51,995 nt of DNA, from NCBI GenBank assembly GCA_016935735.1, contig JAFGQK010000048.1:1-51995 (forward strand). Reading direction: 5' to 3'. The notes under the pieces are model-generated. The model saw only the letters and a list, made by a program, of their open reading frames with translations. It ran no database searches and was not told the origin of the DNA. How positions within the stretch are numbered: the first letter of the stretch is position 1; every line of letters starts with the position of its first letter. The position numbers and the translations under genes are program-made. Origin of the DNA: Spirochaetales bacterium. GTDB taxonomy: Bacteria; Spirochaetota; Spirochaetia; SZUA-6; JAFGRV01. Positions 33,128-41,965 of this stretch are shown here, piece after piece.

Positions 33128-33204
33128 CAAGAATATTGTAAGTAAACTGCGGCTGGCTTTACCAGGGACCCGGATCAGGTAATATCTTATGAAAGGATTT
33201 TGAT

Positions 33205-33387
33205 ATGGAGACAATAGATGCGATTAACAAAAAAATCGCTTTATTAAAAGATAAACTTCAAAATGTAAAGGGAAGGGAAACCAAGGTCTATTCCCGGATA
33301 ACCGGTTATTACCGGCCCGTAAAGAGATGGAATCCCGGTAAACGGGAAGAGTTCAGAAAGCGGAAATATTTTAAGGTGAAAGGTTAA
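33205..33387 (+). CDS. Stand-alone NrdD C-terminal (glycyl-radical) mini-protein
   Basis: This 60-aa protein has an N-terminal coiled helix (IDAINKKIALLKDKL) and a C-terminal SRITGYYRPVKRWNPGKREE, which matches the last residues of class III anaerobic ribonucleotide reductase NrdD. The glycine in RITGY (Gly34) corresponds to the glycyl-radical site. Full NrdD has about 600-700 residues, so this is only the tail. Short proteins of this sort are known from other genomes and are annotated as NrdD-like. It could act as an autonomous glycyl-radical cofactor, like GrcA/YfiD for pyruvate formate-lyase. The match is by motif; function unproven. AAAGGA precedes ATG 33205. Confidence 0.7.
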   Translation: METIDAINKKIALLKDKLQNVKGRETKVYSRITGYYRPVKRWNPGKREEFRKRKYFKVKG

Positions 33388-33399
33388 TCAAGGGTCACG

Positions 33400-33738
33400 A
33401 TGAATGAAAACTATATATCGAAAATTATCATAACCTGGGGAGGACGTAGAGAAGAGATAGAAGTGCCTGAGTTTATAGAAAGTATTTTTGCTATAATTAA
33501 GGACCATGGGAAAAGTGACGGAGAAAAGCTTGTCGCTATTTTAAAAGAGATCGATGGGATGAAAATCAATGTCCGGAATTCACTGTTGAAAAAGATACGG
33601 AATGCTGATATCCGGGCAAAAATAGACAGCATGATGGGTGGAGAGCCCAGGTTGGAGATTAATGAGATAAAGAGGCAGGTAGGGAGGGAGTATGGATTGG
33701 GGATCAGGCAGGTGGAAAATATTATGGCCGGGAAATAA
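33400..33738 (+). CDS. Hypothetical phage protein, possible DNA-binding regulator
   Basis: This 112-aa protein (MNENYISKIIITWGGRREE...) is not recognised. The N-terminal half has two strands and a helix; the C-terminal segment NEIKRQVGREYGLGIRQVENIMAG could be a helix-turn-helix. It is the last gene of the early operon before a terminator-like hairpin and a long gene-free stretch. In such a position phages often encode a late-gene regulator. That is speculation based on position and outline. Confidence 0.6.
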   Translation: MNENYISKIIITWGGRREEIEVPEFIESIFAIIKDHGKSDGEKLVAILKEIDGMKINVRNSLLKKIRNADIRAKIDSMMGGEPRLEINEIKRQVGREYGLGIRQVENIMAGK

Positions 33739-34341
33739 AAGTATAGTTAAGATAACTATGACTGGTGAACTCTACTTTGTTGTCTTATCTTCAAAACCAA
33801 CTATTTATCCATCCTCATCTAACAAGCTTTAGCTTGTTAATTTTGATTGTTATATACTTCATAAAGTTCCTAATTCTCAATTTTTCCATTTTACTATTTC
33901 CTATATTCATATTCTAAGTTAATGTTACGATATAAGATATATCGATTATTTTTTATGTAAATAAGGCTTTTCTGAAAATCAAAATGCTAATATAATCAGC
34001 TTATGATCATCACTGAAAAGTTAATGCTACAGCAGGACATACACTTCAAACTCAGGACACGGGCTATTTAGGATGTCGCCCTTATGTATTGGAGTTGACA
34101 AGAGTATCCCCTGGAGTTGGATTTATGTGTCTGGAAAGGCAAGTATATTCCAGTGGTCCAGGAAAAAGTGTAGAAAATCTGCGAGGATTTGTTGCAGGGA
34201 GTTATTTTGATATTGAAAAAGGAATGTGAATCCTGCGGGTGAGGTATAAACGGCTACTCAGTATTGATTACTATATCAGTCATGAATGTGGACTGATAGG
34301 GATGATTCATGGCAGAAAGTGGATACGAAAGGGATTTTTAA
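33739..34341. other. Gene-free stretch between early and late blocks
   Basis: About 600 bases hold no convincing gene. One 35-codon frame beginning at an ATG near 34129 has no ribosome site and no recognisable product. The stretch is AT-rich at first, with a terminator-like hairpin at 33820-33844, and then less so. It separates the early operon from the HNH gene. It may carry late promoters or remains of deleted genes; no sure element is seen besides the hairpin. Confidence 0.6.
33820..33844 (+). terminator. Intrinsic terminator candidate at the end of the early operon
   Basis: TAACAAGC (33820-33827) and GCTTGTTA (33832-33839) form an 8-bp stem with a 4-base loop, followed by ATTTT. It stands 81 bases after the last early gene stop. 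The T-run is short, so efficiency is uncertain. Confidence 0.55.
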
Positions 34342-35091
34342 TTGGCAAAAAGAGTACAAACAATTAAATCATTATCATCTTATCCATTTCATTGTCCTAA
34401 TTGTGATAAATTAATTAAGGAGATTAAAATCTATTGCTCTGATCTTTGTCGAGATGAAGCATCTTTTATCCGTTATTATCGTGCATGTATAGCAGATAAG
34501 CGGATTAAGCAAAATGATGTAAAAGCAGCTATTGCTATAAGACTTGCTCATATTCTTGCTGGTGGTTATAATGCACGTTCACGTCGAATACCAGATTCAA
34601 TCCGCAAAGAAGTTATCCGGCGTGATAATGGACGATGTCGGGTTTGCGGTAAACCGGGGAATCAGATTGACCATATTCGCGGGAATAGCAGCGATATTAA
34701 TAATCTTCAATTGCTTTGTCTCAACTGCCACAATAAAAAAACTATGGCAAATTTAAAACCCATTTCGCCTGATAGTCATCCGGAAAAATATGCACATGCA
34801 GAAGCCTTGCTTTCAAGGGTACATACCTCAAAACCATTAAGACTCTGTGATGGAACTGACTGGAGTAAAAATTGGCGAAAAATATTAAAGGCGAGAAAAG
34901 AAATGGGAAAAAAGATGATCAATATCAGAAATAAAAACGCTTCACTCTTTATGCGAAAAAATCGCCATTATTGGCATTTCTATTACTGGGGCCGGGATGA
35001 AAAGCGGCATTGCATTTCCACCGGGGAATCTCTGAAAGACAAAGCTGAACAGTTCATGAAACAATTCCTCACAGATCTGGAAAAGAGATAA
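34342..35091 (+). CDS. HNH endonuclease
   Basis: This 249-aa protein starts at TTG 34342 after GAAAGGGA. It has an N-terminal CxxC zinc knuckle (CPNCDKLIKE...CSDLC) and a complete HNH motif RRDNGRCRVCGKPGNQIDHI, then LQLLCLNCHNKKT (residues 93-135). The C-terminal 70 residues contain MRKNRHYWHFYYWGRDEKRH, a beta-rich module that may bind DNA. It precedes the packaging block, as HNH proteins often do in phages with terminase partners. It could equally be a mobile endonuclease. The base composition (more AT at third positions) differs from the GC-richer head genes, a hint of separate origin. Confidence 0.85.
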   Translation: MAKRVQTIKSLSSYPFHCPNCDKLIKEIKIYCSDLCRDEASFIRYYRACIADKRIKQNDVKAAIAIRLAHILAGGYNARSRRIPDSIRKEVIRRDNGRCRVCGKPGNQIDHIRGNSSDINNLQLLCLNCHNKKTMANLKPISPDSHPEKYAHAEALLSRVHTSKPLRLCDGTDWSKNWRKILKARKEMGKKMINIRNKNASLFMRKNRHYWHFYYWGRDEKRHCISTGESLKDKAEQFMKQFLTDLEKR

Positions 35092-35178
35092 TCAATTCTC
35101 GAAGCATCATACCTAAAAGTATTAATCGAAACATCAATTATCCCCTCATGTTTTTTACGTAAAAACACGAAATTGTAT

Positions 35179-35218
35179 CCTTCCAGGCTTGTGATACGGG
35201 TTCGATTCCCTTCACTCA
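35179..35218 (+). other. 3' fragment of tRNA-Gly(TCC), candidate attachment site
   Basis: The 40 bases read CCTTCCAGGCTTG, then GTGATACGGG and TTCGATTCCCTTCACTCA. This corresponds to the anticodon loop (CTTCCAG, anticodon TCC), variable region, T-arm (GGGTTCGATTCCC) and acceptor strand of a glycine tRNA. The 5' half of a tRNA is absent upstream, and one T-stem pair is broken, so it is not a functional tRNA. Such 3' tRNA pieces are typical attachment sites of tyrosine-recombinase elements. An AT palindrome TTTTTACGTAAAAA (35152-35165) lies 13 bases before it. It may be attP of this phage or a relic of another insertion. Confidence 0.65.
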
Positions 35219-35363
35219 TTTTTTCCTTACTTGTATGAAAATCACAACAAAATCCCTTCCAAGCATAACCAAATAACAAACCTTTCCCTTCCTCTACGAA
35301 AAAAACTGACGAAATATTTCCCACGACTTTTTCGCAACTTCTACAGTACATTTCATATAAACC

Positions 35364-36701
35364 ATGAAGTGTACACAGAAAAATCCACCCCCAAAATCAA
35401 TCTCCATAAAATGCCAGGGGGCTGATCTTAAGAACCTTGATGAACTGCTGGAGTTCCAGGGTTCTATTAAACGATTATCCAAAAAGAACCTGGAAAAACT
35501 TCGCAATGCAATTCTGAAATACGGTTTTATTGCACCGATATTTATCTGGAAAAGCCGAAAAAAACTGCATATACTTGACGGCCATCAACGACTCAAGGCT
35601 TTACGTACTTTTGAAGAAGAAGGCTATAAAATACCTCCCCTGCCTGTGGATTACATCCATGCAAAAAGTGAAAAAGAAGCCAAAGAAAAACTCCTGCATA
35701 TCACAAGCCAGTACGGTGAATTTGATAAAAAGGGACTGGATGAGTTTATACTCACCGCCAACCTCGATATCTCCGACCTGGAAACAATCCGGCTGACAGA
35801 TACGGAATTGAAAATAACAGATCCTTCACACACCTCGGATACTGAAGGGGATGATGATGTTCCGGAAAATATTCCGGTAATAACCAAACAGGGTGATCTC
35901 TGGGAACTGGGAAGGCATAAGGTTATCTGCGGTGATAGTACGGACAGTGAACTGGTTGATAATCTGCTTGGAAATTTGAAAGCCGATATGATCTTTACCG
36001 ATCCCCCCTATGGTGTCAGTTATACGGACAAAAACAAGTTTTTTAATAAAATCGACAAGGCAACCAGAATCCAGACACCCATAAAAAACGACCACCTTAC
36101 ACTCAAGCAGATAAGCAGTCTATGGGCTGATATGTTTACTGCGTGGAAAGACCGTCTTTCGGAATATTCCTGCTATTATTTCTGCGCTCCCCAGGGTGGA
36201 GACCTGCTTCTCCGGTTTATGAGTCTGATGAATAAAAACGGCTTCCCGTTACGTCATACAATCATCTGGAAGAAGAACCATCACGTCCTTGGCCGGTGTG
36301 ATTACAACTACAAGCACGAACCTCTGCTTTACGGGTGGCAGAAAAAACACAAGTTTTTCGGATACGGCGATCAGCGGTTTTCCGTGTGGGAATATGACAA
36401 ACCCCATAAAAGCGAACTGCATCCCACCATGAAACCTGTGGACCTGATAGTAAATGCGATTCTTAACTCATCAGAAACCAACCAGATTATCGCAGATCCT
36501 TTTCTGGGTTCCGGGTCTACCATGATTGCATGTGAAAAGACAGACCGGATCTGCTTTGGAATGGAGATAGATGAGCATTACTGTGATGTGATTGTCAAAC
36601 GGTATATCGACTGGTGTGAGAAAAATAGCAGAAAGATAGAAATCAGGTTGAATCGAAGAAAGTTTGAAATATCAAAAGTTAAAGAGAAGGCTTCAATATG
36701 A
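35364..36701 (+). CDS. ParB-domain / DNA adenine methyltransferase fusion 1
   Basis: This 445-aa protein joins an N-terminal ParB/Srx-like domain (LSKKNLEKLRNAIL, IWKSRKKLHILDGHQRLKAL, residues 35-80) to a beta-class DNA methylase. The methylase has MIFTDPPYGVSY near 211 (catalytic DPPY) and IADPFLGSGSTMIACEKT near 378, with the ending GMEIDEHYCDVIVKRYIDW. DPPY suggests N6-adenine methylation. Such fusions are common phage genes next to terminase. The start at ATG 35364 has no clear ribosome site. The next gene is a paralogue, and their starts and stops overlap by 4 bases. Confidence 0.85.
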   Translation: MKCTQKNPPPKSISIKCQGADLKNLDELLEFQGSIKRLSKKNLEKLRNAILKYGFIAPIFIWKSRKKLHILDGHQRLKALRTFEEEGYKIPPLPVDYIHAKSEKEAKEKLLHITSQYGEFDKKGLDEFILTANLDISDLETIRLTDTELKITDPSHTSDTEGDDDVPENIPVITKQGDLWELGRHKVICGDSTDSELVDNLLGNLKADMIFTDPPYGVSYTDKNKFFNKIDKATRIQTPIKNDHLTLKQISSLWADMFTAWKDRLSEYSCYYFCAPQGGDLLLRFMSLMNKNGFPLRHTIIWKKNHHVLGRCDYNYKHEPLLYGWQKKHKFFGYGDQRFSVWEYDKPHKSELHPTMKPVDLIVNAILNSSETNQIIADPFLGSGSTMIACEKTDRICFGMEIDEHYCDVIVKRYIDWCEKNSRKIEIRLNRRKFEISKVKEKASI

Positions 36702-38029
36702 AAGAAATAGCCGTAAAATGCAGAGGAGCTGAATATAAATCAATAGACACATTACTGGATTTACAGGGTGGTCTTAAAAAATTAAATAAAACCAATCTTG
36801 ATAAATTAAAACAGGCAATACTTAAACATGGATTCATAGCACCTGTATTCATATGGGAGAATAAAGGCAAATCCTATGTTTTGGACGGCAATCAAAGAAT
36901 TAAAGCTCTCTGTTCTTTAAGAGAAAAAGGATACAAAATACCGGAATTACCTGTTGATTTCATTATGGCTGAAAACAGGAAAGAAGCTAAAGAGAAATTG
37001 CTGCACATAACAAGTCAATATGGTGATTTTGATAAAAAGGGCCTGGATGAGTTTATTCTTACAGCTAACCTCGATATCTCCGACCTGGATACAATCCGGC
37101 TGACAAAAACCGAATTGAATATCACCTTCATACAGGAAGAAAAAAAGACAGAAGGAGATGATGATATTAATGAGGAAGTGCCGGCATTAACGGAACCGGG
37201 TGATTTATGGGAATTAGGTAACCATCGATTGTTATGTGGCGATAGTACGAGTCCTGATGATGTTATTAAACTGATGAATAACCGGAAAGCCAGGATGACT
37301 GTCACCAGCCCACCTTATGAAAATCAGCGGGAATATTCACAGTTTCAAAATTATACAGAATATCTGGATTTTATAGATAGAATAATTCCTGTAATAAAAT
37401 CAGTTGCTTTAAAGAATTTCATATGTGTCTGGAACATAGGATCGTCGGAACCGACACATAATTTTATACCTGCAGATAATTATCAGCAATTCAGAAAAGC
37501 CGGATTTACATGGATTGAATGGATTGTCTGGAAAAAGCCCGGAGGTAATTTCAGTATTCCCAGAAGCCAGCATATAGAAAATGGTATTTATATTCCTGCA
37601 TTATGCTGGGAATCGATAACAGTATATCTCCTGGGGAACAGACCCCATTTTGAAATCGAAGATAAAGCAGAAATAAGAGAGAACTGGCAGTTTAACTGCT
37701 GGGAAATGAACCAGGTTATCGGCAGTATCCAGCAGAAAATAGGACATAATGCATTATTCCCAATAGAACTTCCCTACAGGGCAGTTAAATCATATTCAAA
37801 AAAGAATGAAATCATATTTGATCCGTTTTGTGGCGGCGGGACTACTTTAATAGCCTGTAATAAAGCAGAACGAATTTGTTATGGAATGGAAATACTCCCT
37901 CATTATTGTGATGTAATTGTTAAACGATATGCCTGCTGGTGTGAGAAAAATGGCCGGGACATTGAAATTAAATTAAATAATAAACCTTTTGATATTTCTA
38001 CGCTGAAAAACAGAGAGAAAACAGCGTGA
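36698..38029 (+). CDS. ParB-domain / DNA methyltransferase fusion 2
   Basis: This 443-aa paralogue of the preceding gene keeps the N-terminal ParB-like domain (LNKTNLDKLKQAIL, VLDGNQRIKAL) and the linker with KEAKEKLLHITSQYG. Its catalytic motif is TSPPYENQ near 202 and its SAM motif is DPFCGGGTT near 374. SPPY instead of DPPY suggests N4-cytosine methylation. The middle parts (the recognition region) are unlike those of fusion 1, so the two enzymes probably recognise different sites. The stretch around residues 123-140 is nearly identical at the DNA level to fusion 1. The start overlaps the previous gene by 4 bases (ATGA). Confidence 0.87.
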   Translation: MKEIAVKCRGAEYKSIDTLLDLQGGLKKLNKTNLDKLKQAILKHGFIAPVFIWENKGKSYVLDGNQRIKALCSLREKGYKIPELPVDFIMAENRKEAKEKLLHITSQYGDFDKKGLDEFILTANLDISDLDTIRLTKTELNITFIQEEKKTEGDDDINEEVPALTEPGDLWELGNHRLLCGDSTSPDDVIKLMNNRKARMTVTSPPYENQREYSQFQNYTEYLDFIDRIIPVIKSVALKNFICVWNIGSSEPTHNFIPADNYQQFRKAGFTWIEWIVWKKPGGNFSIPRSQHIENGIYIPALCWESITVYLLGNRPHFEIEDKAEIRENWQFNCWEMNQVIGSIQQKIGHNALFPIELPYRAVKSYSKKNEIIFDPFCGGGTTLIACNKAERICYGMEILPHYCDVIVKRYACWCEKNGRDIEIKLNNKPFDISTLKNREKTA

Positions 38030-38030
38030 A

Positions 38031-38369
38031 ATGGCAAGAAGCAGCAGTACATGGAAACCCGGTCAATCCGGAAATCCAAAAGGAAGACCCAGGAAAAACA
38101 AAACATTAACGGAAATTTTAGCAAAGCATGGAAAGAAAAGAGATGTTAAAGACGGAGAAAAAAACATATCCCGGAAAGAGGCACTGGCTAAGAAGCTGTG
38201 GGCACTGGCTCTTTCCGGTGATATTGCTGCTATCCGGTATATTTACGACAGGATTGACGGCAAGCCGGACCAGTACCATCAGATGGATCTGGAACATTCA
38301 GCCGCAGAAAATCTCCTTGAGGCCCTTAAAGAAGCCCATGCAAGAAGAGAAGATGAGTCTGATCGATGA
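38031..38369 (+). CDS. DUF5681 protein, probable small terminase
   Basis: This 112-aa protein opens with WKPGQSGNPKGRPRKNKTLTE, the exact signature of DUF5681 proteins, which often sit directly before large terminases and likely serve as small terminase subunits or partners. The C-terminal part (LALSGDIAAIRYIYDRIDGKP) is helical. It overlaps the terminase start by 17 bases. The role in DNA recognition for packaging is inferred from position. Confidence 0.8.
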   Translation: MARSSSTWKPGQSGNPKGRPRKNKTLTEILAKHGKKRDVKDGEKNISRKEALAKKLWALALSGDIAAIRYIYDRIDGKPDQYHQMDLEHSAAENLLEALKEAHARREDESDR

Positions 38370-39726
38370 TCTGGTTTTTTACCTGGATAACCCTGCTGCG
38401 TATGTTGAAGATATAATCGGTGCCGTTCCAACGCCCCAGCAGAGAAAAGTTTTAGAACGGCTGCCTTATGATTCGGCTATCGCAGGCAAGTCCGGGCATG
38501 GTATCGGAAAGACCGCACTTGAAGCCTGGAGTATCCTGTGGTTTCTGCCATTACACCCCTTTGCAAGAGTCCCCTGTACAGCCCCGACAGCCCATCAGCT
38601 GGAGGATGTACTCTGGCCGGAAATCAAATACTGGCTTAACGGTTCAAGCATAAAAAACCATCTTGAATGGACAAAAACCCGGCTGGCTGTAAAGGGCTTT
38701 GAAGAGACATGGTTTGCCGTCCCCCGGAGTTCTAACAAACCCGAAAACCTCCAGGGGTTCCACGGGGCTTATGTGCTTTATGTGATCGATGAAGCTTCCG
38801 GTGTCCCCCAGGAAATCATGGAGGTGGTGGAAGGTGCTTTGACCAATAAGGGGGCAAAGCTTCTTATGATGGGAAATCCTACCCAGGTCTCAGGTACCTT
38901 TTATGACGCTTTTCACAAGGACAGGGCGTTATATAAAACATTTACCTTTAATTCGGAAGAATCCTCCCTTGTATCATCATCGTACTGTAAGAGGATTGCC
39001 AAGAAATACGGTAAAGAATCGGATGTGTACCGGGTAAGGGTAAAAGGGATTTTTGCAAAAGGGTCACCTGATACCCTGATTCATCTTGATGTGCTGGAAA
39101 AAGCGATTATCAGGACAGTCGATCCTGTCGGTAAAATATTCATCGGGGTTGATCCTGCGCGGTTCGGTGATGATGAATCGGTCATCTGTTACAGACACGG
39201 GTATGATGTAAAACCGTTTTCAGGCTTTCACGGGATCGATACAACCCGGCTAGCCGGGGAGGTAAGCAGGCTGGTAAAACGAATCAGGGTCGGCGGATAC
39301 GATGAGACGATCCAGGTAAGGATCGATGACACGGGAATAGGGGCCGGTGTCACCGACCAGCTTAGACTCCAGGAAAACAAACTGAATATCCGGGTAGTGC
39401 CGGTCAATTTCGGCGGGAGCGGGGATAATGATTATACCGATACGGCATCAAAAATGTGGGGCAATATCAAATCGCTGCTTCCATATCTTCACCTGCCCGA
39501 TGATGACGATCTCATAGCCCAGCTGTCCACACGAAAATACAGACTCATGCCGGACGGGAGAGTCAAACTCGAAAAAAAAGAGGATATGAAAAAACGGGGA
39601 CTTACCTCACCTGACCGGGCGGATGCCCTGGCCTTATGTTTAGGCGATTTTCACATACCGGTTTTAGGGAAAACAAAGCATAAGAAAAAACCCATTACTG
39701 CAGGAATGAGGAACAGGAAGTTTTAA
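38353..39726 (+). CDS. Phage terminase large subunit
   Basis: The start is ATG 38353 (MSLIDDLVFYLDNPA), 8 bases after a purine-rich site, with ATG 38338 as an alternative. The 457-aa product has a P-loop AGKSGHGIGKTALEAW near residue 40, Walker B VLYVIDEASGV near 150, coupling-motif-like LLMMGNPTQVSG, and an RNase H-like nuclease domain beginning GKIFIGVDPARFGDDES near 263, with the later Asp in RIDDTGIG and in SPDRADALAL. ATPase plus nuclease is the complete large terminase, which cuts and pumps DNA into the head. Part of the gene overlaps the DUF5681 gene in another frame. Confidence 0.93.
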   Translation: MSLIDDLVFYLDNPAAYVEDIIGAVPTPQQRKVLERLPYDSAIAGKSGHGIGKTALEAWSILWFLPLHPFARVPCTAPTAHQLEDVLWPEIKYWLNGSSIKNHLEWTKTRLAVKGFEETWFAVPRSSNKPENLQGFHGAYVLYVIDEASGVPQEIMEVVEGALTNKGAKLLMMGNPTQVSGTFYDAFHKDRALYKTFTFNSEESSLVSSSYCKRIAKKYGKESDVYRVRVKGIFAKGSPDTLIHLDVLEKAIIRTVDPVGKIFIGVDPARFGDDESVICYRHGYDVKPFSGFHGIDTTRLAGEVSRLVKRIRVGGYDETIQVRIDDTGIGAGVTDQLRLQENKLNIRVVPVNFGGSGDNDYTDTASKMWGNIKSLLPYLHLPDDDDLIAQLSTRKYRLMPDGRVKLEKKEDMKKRGLTSPDRADALALCLGDFHIPVLGKTKHKKKPITAGMRNRKF

Positions 39727-39727
39727 T

Positions 39728-41965
39728 ATGGGACGAAAGAAACGAAAGCGAAAAAAGAAGAAATCTCCCGTTTCCGTGACCGGGCAGAATAAACAGATGC
39801 GATTATCAGCCGGAAAGCAATTTGTCTCCGGCATGACGGCAGGGGTAACCGGAAATACCGGGTATTACGGAGAAGCGGTGACCGGGGAATATTTAAACCG
39901 GCTGAAAGGCGGTCCGGGAAGGCTTGTATATGATGAGATGCGGAGAAGCGATCCGCAGATCCAGGCGGTCTTAAAAGCCATCACATTACCGATCCGTCGG
40001 ACACCCTATTATGTGGAACCGCCGTCAGACAAACCGCAGGATAAACAGATTGCAGAAACCATCGAGACAAATCTGTTTAAAGATATGACCATCACCTGGG
40101 ACGATACCATACGGCATGCCCTCCTGATGCTTCCTTTCGGCTTTTCAATTCTGGAAAAGGTATGGGAATTAAAACCTGATTACCATATCGGATTACGGAA
40201 ACTTGATCCCCGGCTTCCGCAGTCAATCACCCGGTGGAATATAGATGAAAAAACGAAATCCTTAAAGCATGTGGTACAGGCGGATTCAAACGGTGATGAA
40301 TACAAATTACCCATTGAAAAGATACTGGTTTTTTCATCAGACAAGGAAGGGGATAACTGGGAAGGAACGTCCATTTTACGGGGAGCATATAAACCCTGGT
40401 ATCTGAAAAACGATTTTGAAAAGATCAATGCCATCAAACATGACCGCTATGGTGTGGGAATTCCTGTGGCGAATGTCCCGGAAGGAGTGCAGAAAGGATC
40501 GGAAGCCTGGGAGGATACGGAGGAGGCACTGGAATCCCTGCATGCCAATGAACAGGGATATATCGTGGCGCCGGAAGGGTATAAGTTTGAGTTATTAACC
40601 GGCGGGGAGACAGGTGCCGGCACCAACACCCTTGAATCGATCAAATACTATGACGAAATGATCGCCAAGTGCATGCTGGCCATGTTCATCTCACTCGGGA
40701 CCAGCCAGACAGGAAGCCGGGCTCTGGGCAGTTCCTTTATAGACGTGTTTCTGGATTCCCTGCAGGCTTATGCAGATTATATGTGTGAGGTGGTCTCCCG
40801 GTTCTGCCTGAAGGAATATGTGGATTACAACTGGCAGGTAAAAGAATACCCGGTCTTAAAAGCCCAGCGTATAAAACGGCTCGATACCCAGACCATTGCA
40901 CTGTTAGTCAAATCCGGTGTGATAAAAGCTGACAGGGACCTTGAAAACTCGGTAAGAGAGGTGCTGAACCTCCCCGAACAGAAGGAGGAAGTAAACGTAA
41001 ATGTCAGGAAAAAAGAAAAACCAGGGACAGAGGAGACGGATGAGAAAGAGACAGGAGAAGAAAAAGACGAGACCGGGGAAGAGGTGGAGGCGGAGGAACA
41101 ACTCTCCACCCGCAAACCTTTTCAATTTAAAACCGGGAAAAATAAAGGACTATCAAAAGAAGAAGAGATTGTGGATCTGATCTCCATAGAAAACCGGCTG
41201 GATAAAGCAGAATACGATCTGACAAAAGAACTGCTTGCCATGAAAGAACAGCAGAGAGAGGATATCATCAACCAGCTTGTTGCCGGCCGGAAGGTACAGA
41301 ATATCCGGGTGATTCTTAAAAAGGATATGTTCAACCTGCTCATGAAAGCCTTTAAAAATCAGTTGAATGAAGGAAGGAAAGAAGTCAGGGAAGAGCTTAA
41401 GAACCAGGGGCTTACAAAGATCAAAATGGCATCCGAAAACCGGACACCGGAGGATTACTCGGAGTATGTGGATATCATAGCCGAAGAGACCATGATCGAC
41501 ATCGAGGATGCGTCTCACAAACTTGTCTCGATACTCTCCTTCAAAGCAGTGGAGGGGGCCTTCAGACGCGGTCTTCGCGGAGAAGCCCTGAAATCATATC
41601 TTGAACAGTACAACTTAAGTGACAGAACCTGGAAAGACATGCTTGCCGGTGCAATAAACAAAGGCTGGGGTGCGGGCCGGGACCTGGAAGGGAAAAGATG
41701 GAAAGACGATATCGAATATGCCTGCTATTCCTGTGTCCTGGATAAAGACAGCTGCCGGGTTTGTGCTGCGTTAGACGGTAAGGAGCATGCGGTGGGGGAT
41801 CCCGATTATATCACCCCGAATCCCGACTGCCTGGGCTGCAACCGGTGCAGGTGTATGACCATCTTTGTCCTGAAACATGAGGGGATGAGTGAAGAAGAGT
41901 TTCCCGGCTTCTCTTCAGATCAGGTAAAAAACCACAAGGAGGTTCAGTATGCCTTATCCGAATGA
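39728..41965 (+). CDS. Portal (DUF935 / Mu gp29 type) fused to a MuF head protein
   Basis: This 745-aa protein has a very basic start (GRKKRKRKKKK), then a DUF935-type portal region (residues 50-420: YDEMRRSDPQIQAVLKAITLPI, LPFGFSILEKVWE, IEKILVFSSDKEGDNWEGTSILRGAYKPW). A Glu/Lys-rich linker (residues 424-460) follows. The C-terminal part is MuF/gp7-like (GAFRRGLRGEALKSYLEQ, AINKGWGAGRDLEG, CRVCAALDGKEHA, PDCLGCNRCRCM). In Mu these are separate genes, so this is a fusion. Portal forms the DNA channel; MuF joins head assembly. Cys pairs near the end may bind metal. Confidence 0.85.
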   Translation: MGRKKRKRKKKKSPVSVTGQNKQMRLSAGKQFVSGMTAGVTGNTGYYGEAVTGEYLNRLKGGPGRLVYDEMRRSDPQIQAVLKAITLPIRRTPYYVEPPSDKPQDKQIAETIETNLFKDMTITWDDTIRHALLMLPFGFSILEKVWELKPDYHIGLRKLDPRLPQSITRWNIDEKTKSLKHVVQADSNGDEYKLPIEKILVFSSDKEGDNWEGTSILRGAYKPWYLKNDFEKINAIKHDRYGVGIPVANVPEGVQKGSEAWEDTEEALESLHANEQGYIVAPEGYKFELLTGGETGAGTNTLESIKYYDEMIAKCMLAMFISLGTSQTGSRALGSSFIDVFLDSLQAYADYMCEVVSRFCLKEYVDYNWQVKEYPVLKAQRIKRLDTQTIALLVKSGVIKADRDLENSVREVLNLPEQKEEVNVNVRKKEKPGTEETDEKETGEEKDETGEEVEAEEQLSTRKPFQFKTGKNKGLSKEEEIVDLISIENRLDKAEYDLTKELLAMKEQQREDIINQLVAGRKVQNIRVILKKDMFNLLMKAFKNQLNEGRKEVREELKNQGLTKIKMASENRTPEDYSEYVDIIAEETMIDIEDASHKLVSILSFKAVEGAFRRGLRGEALKSYLEQYNLSDRTWKDMLAGAINKGWGAGRDLEGKRWKDDIEYACYSCVLDKDSCRVCAALDGKEHAVGDPDYITPNPDCLGCNRCRCMTIFVLKHEGMSEEEFPGFSSDQVKNHKEVQYALSE

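Noticed and set aside
34020-34230. Open frames of 35-70 codons in the gene-free stretch
   Set aside because: They lack ribosome sites and recognisable products; no transposase or other pseudogene could be supported.
35104-35218. A complete tRNA-Gly gene
   Set aside because: The acceptor 5' strand, D-arm and 5' anticodon stem are absent and a T-stem pair is mismatched; only a 3' fragment remains.
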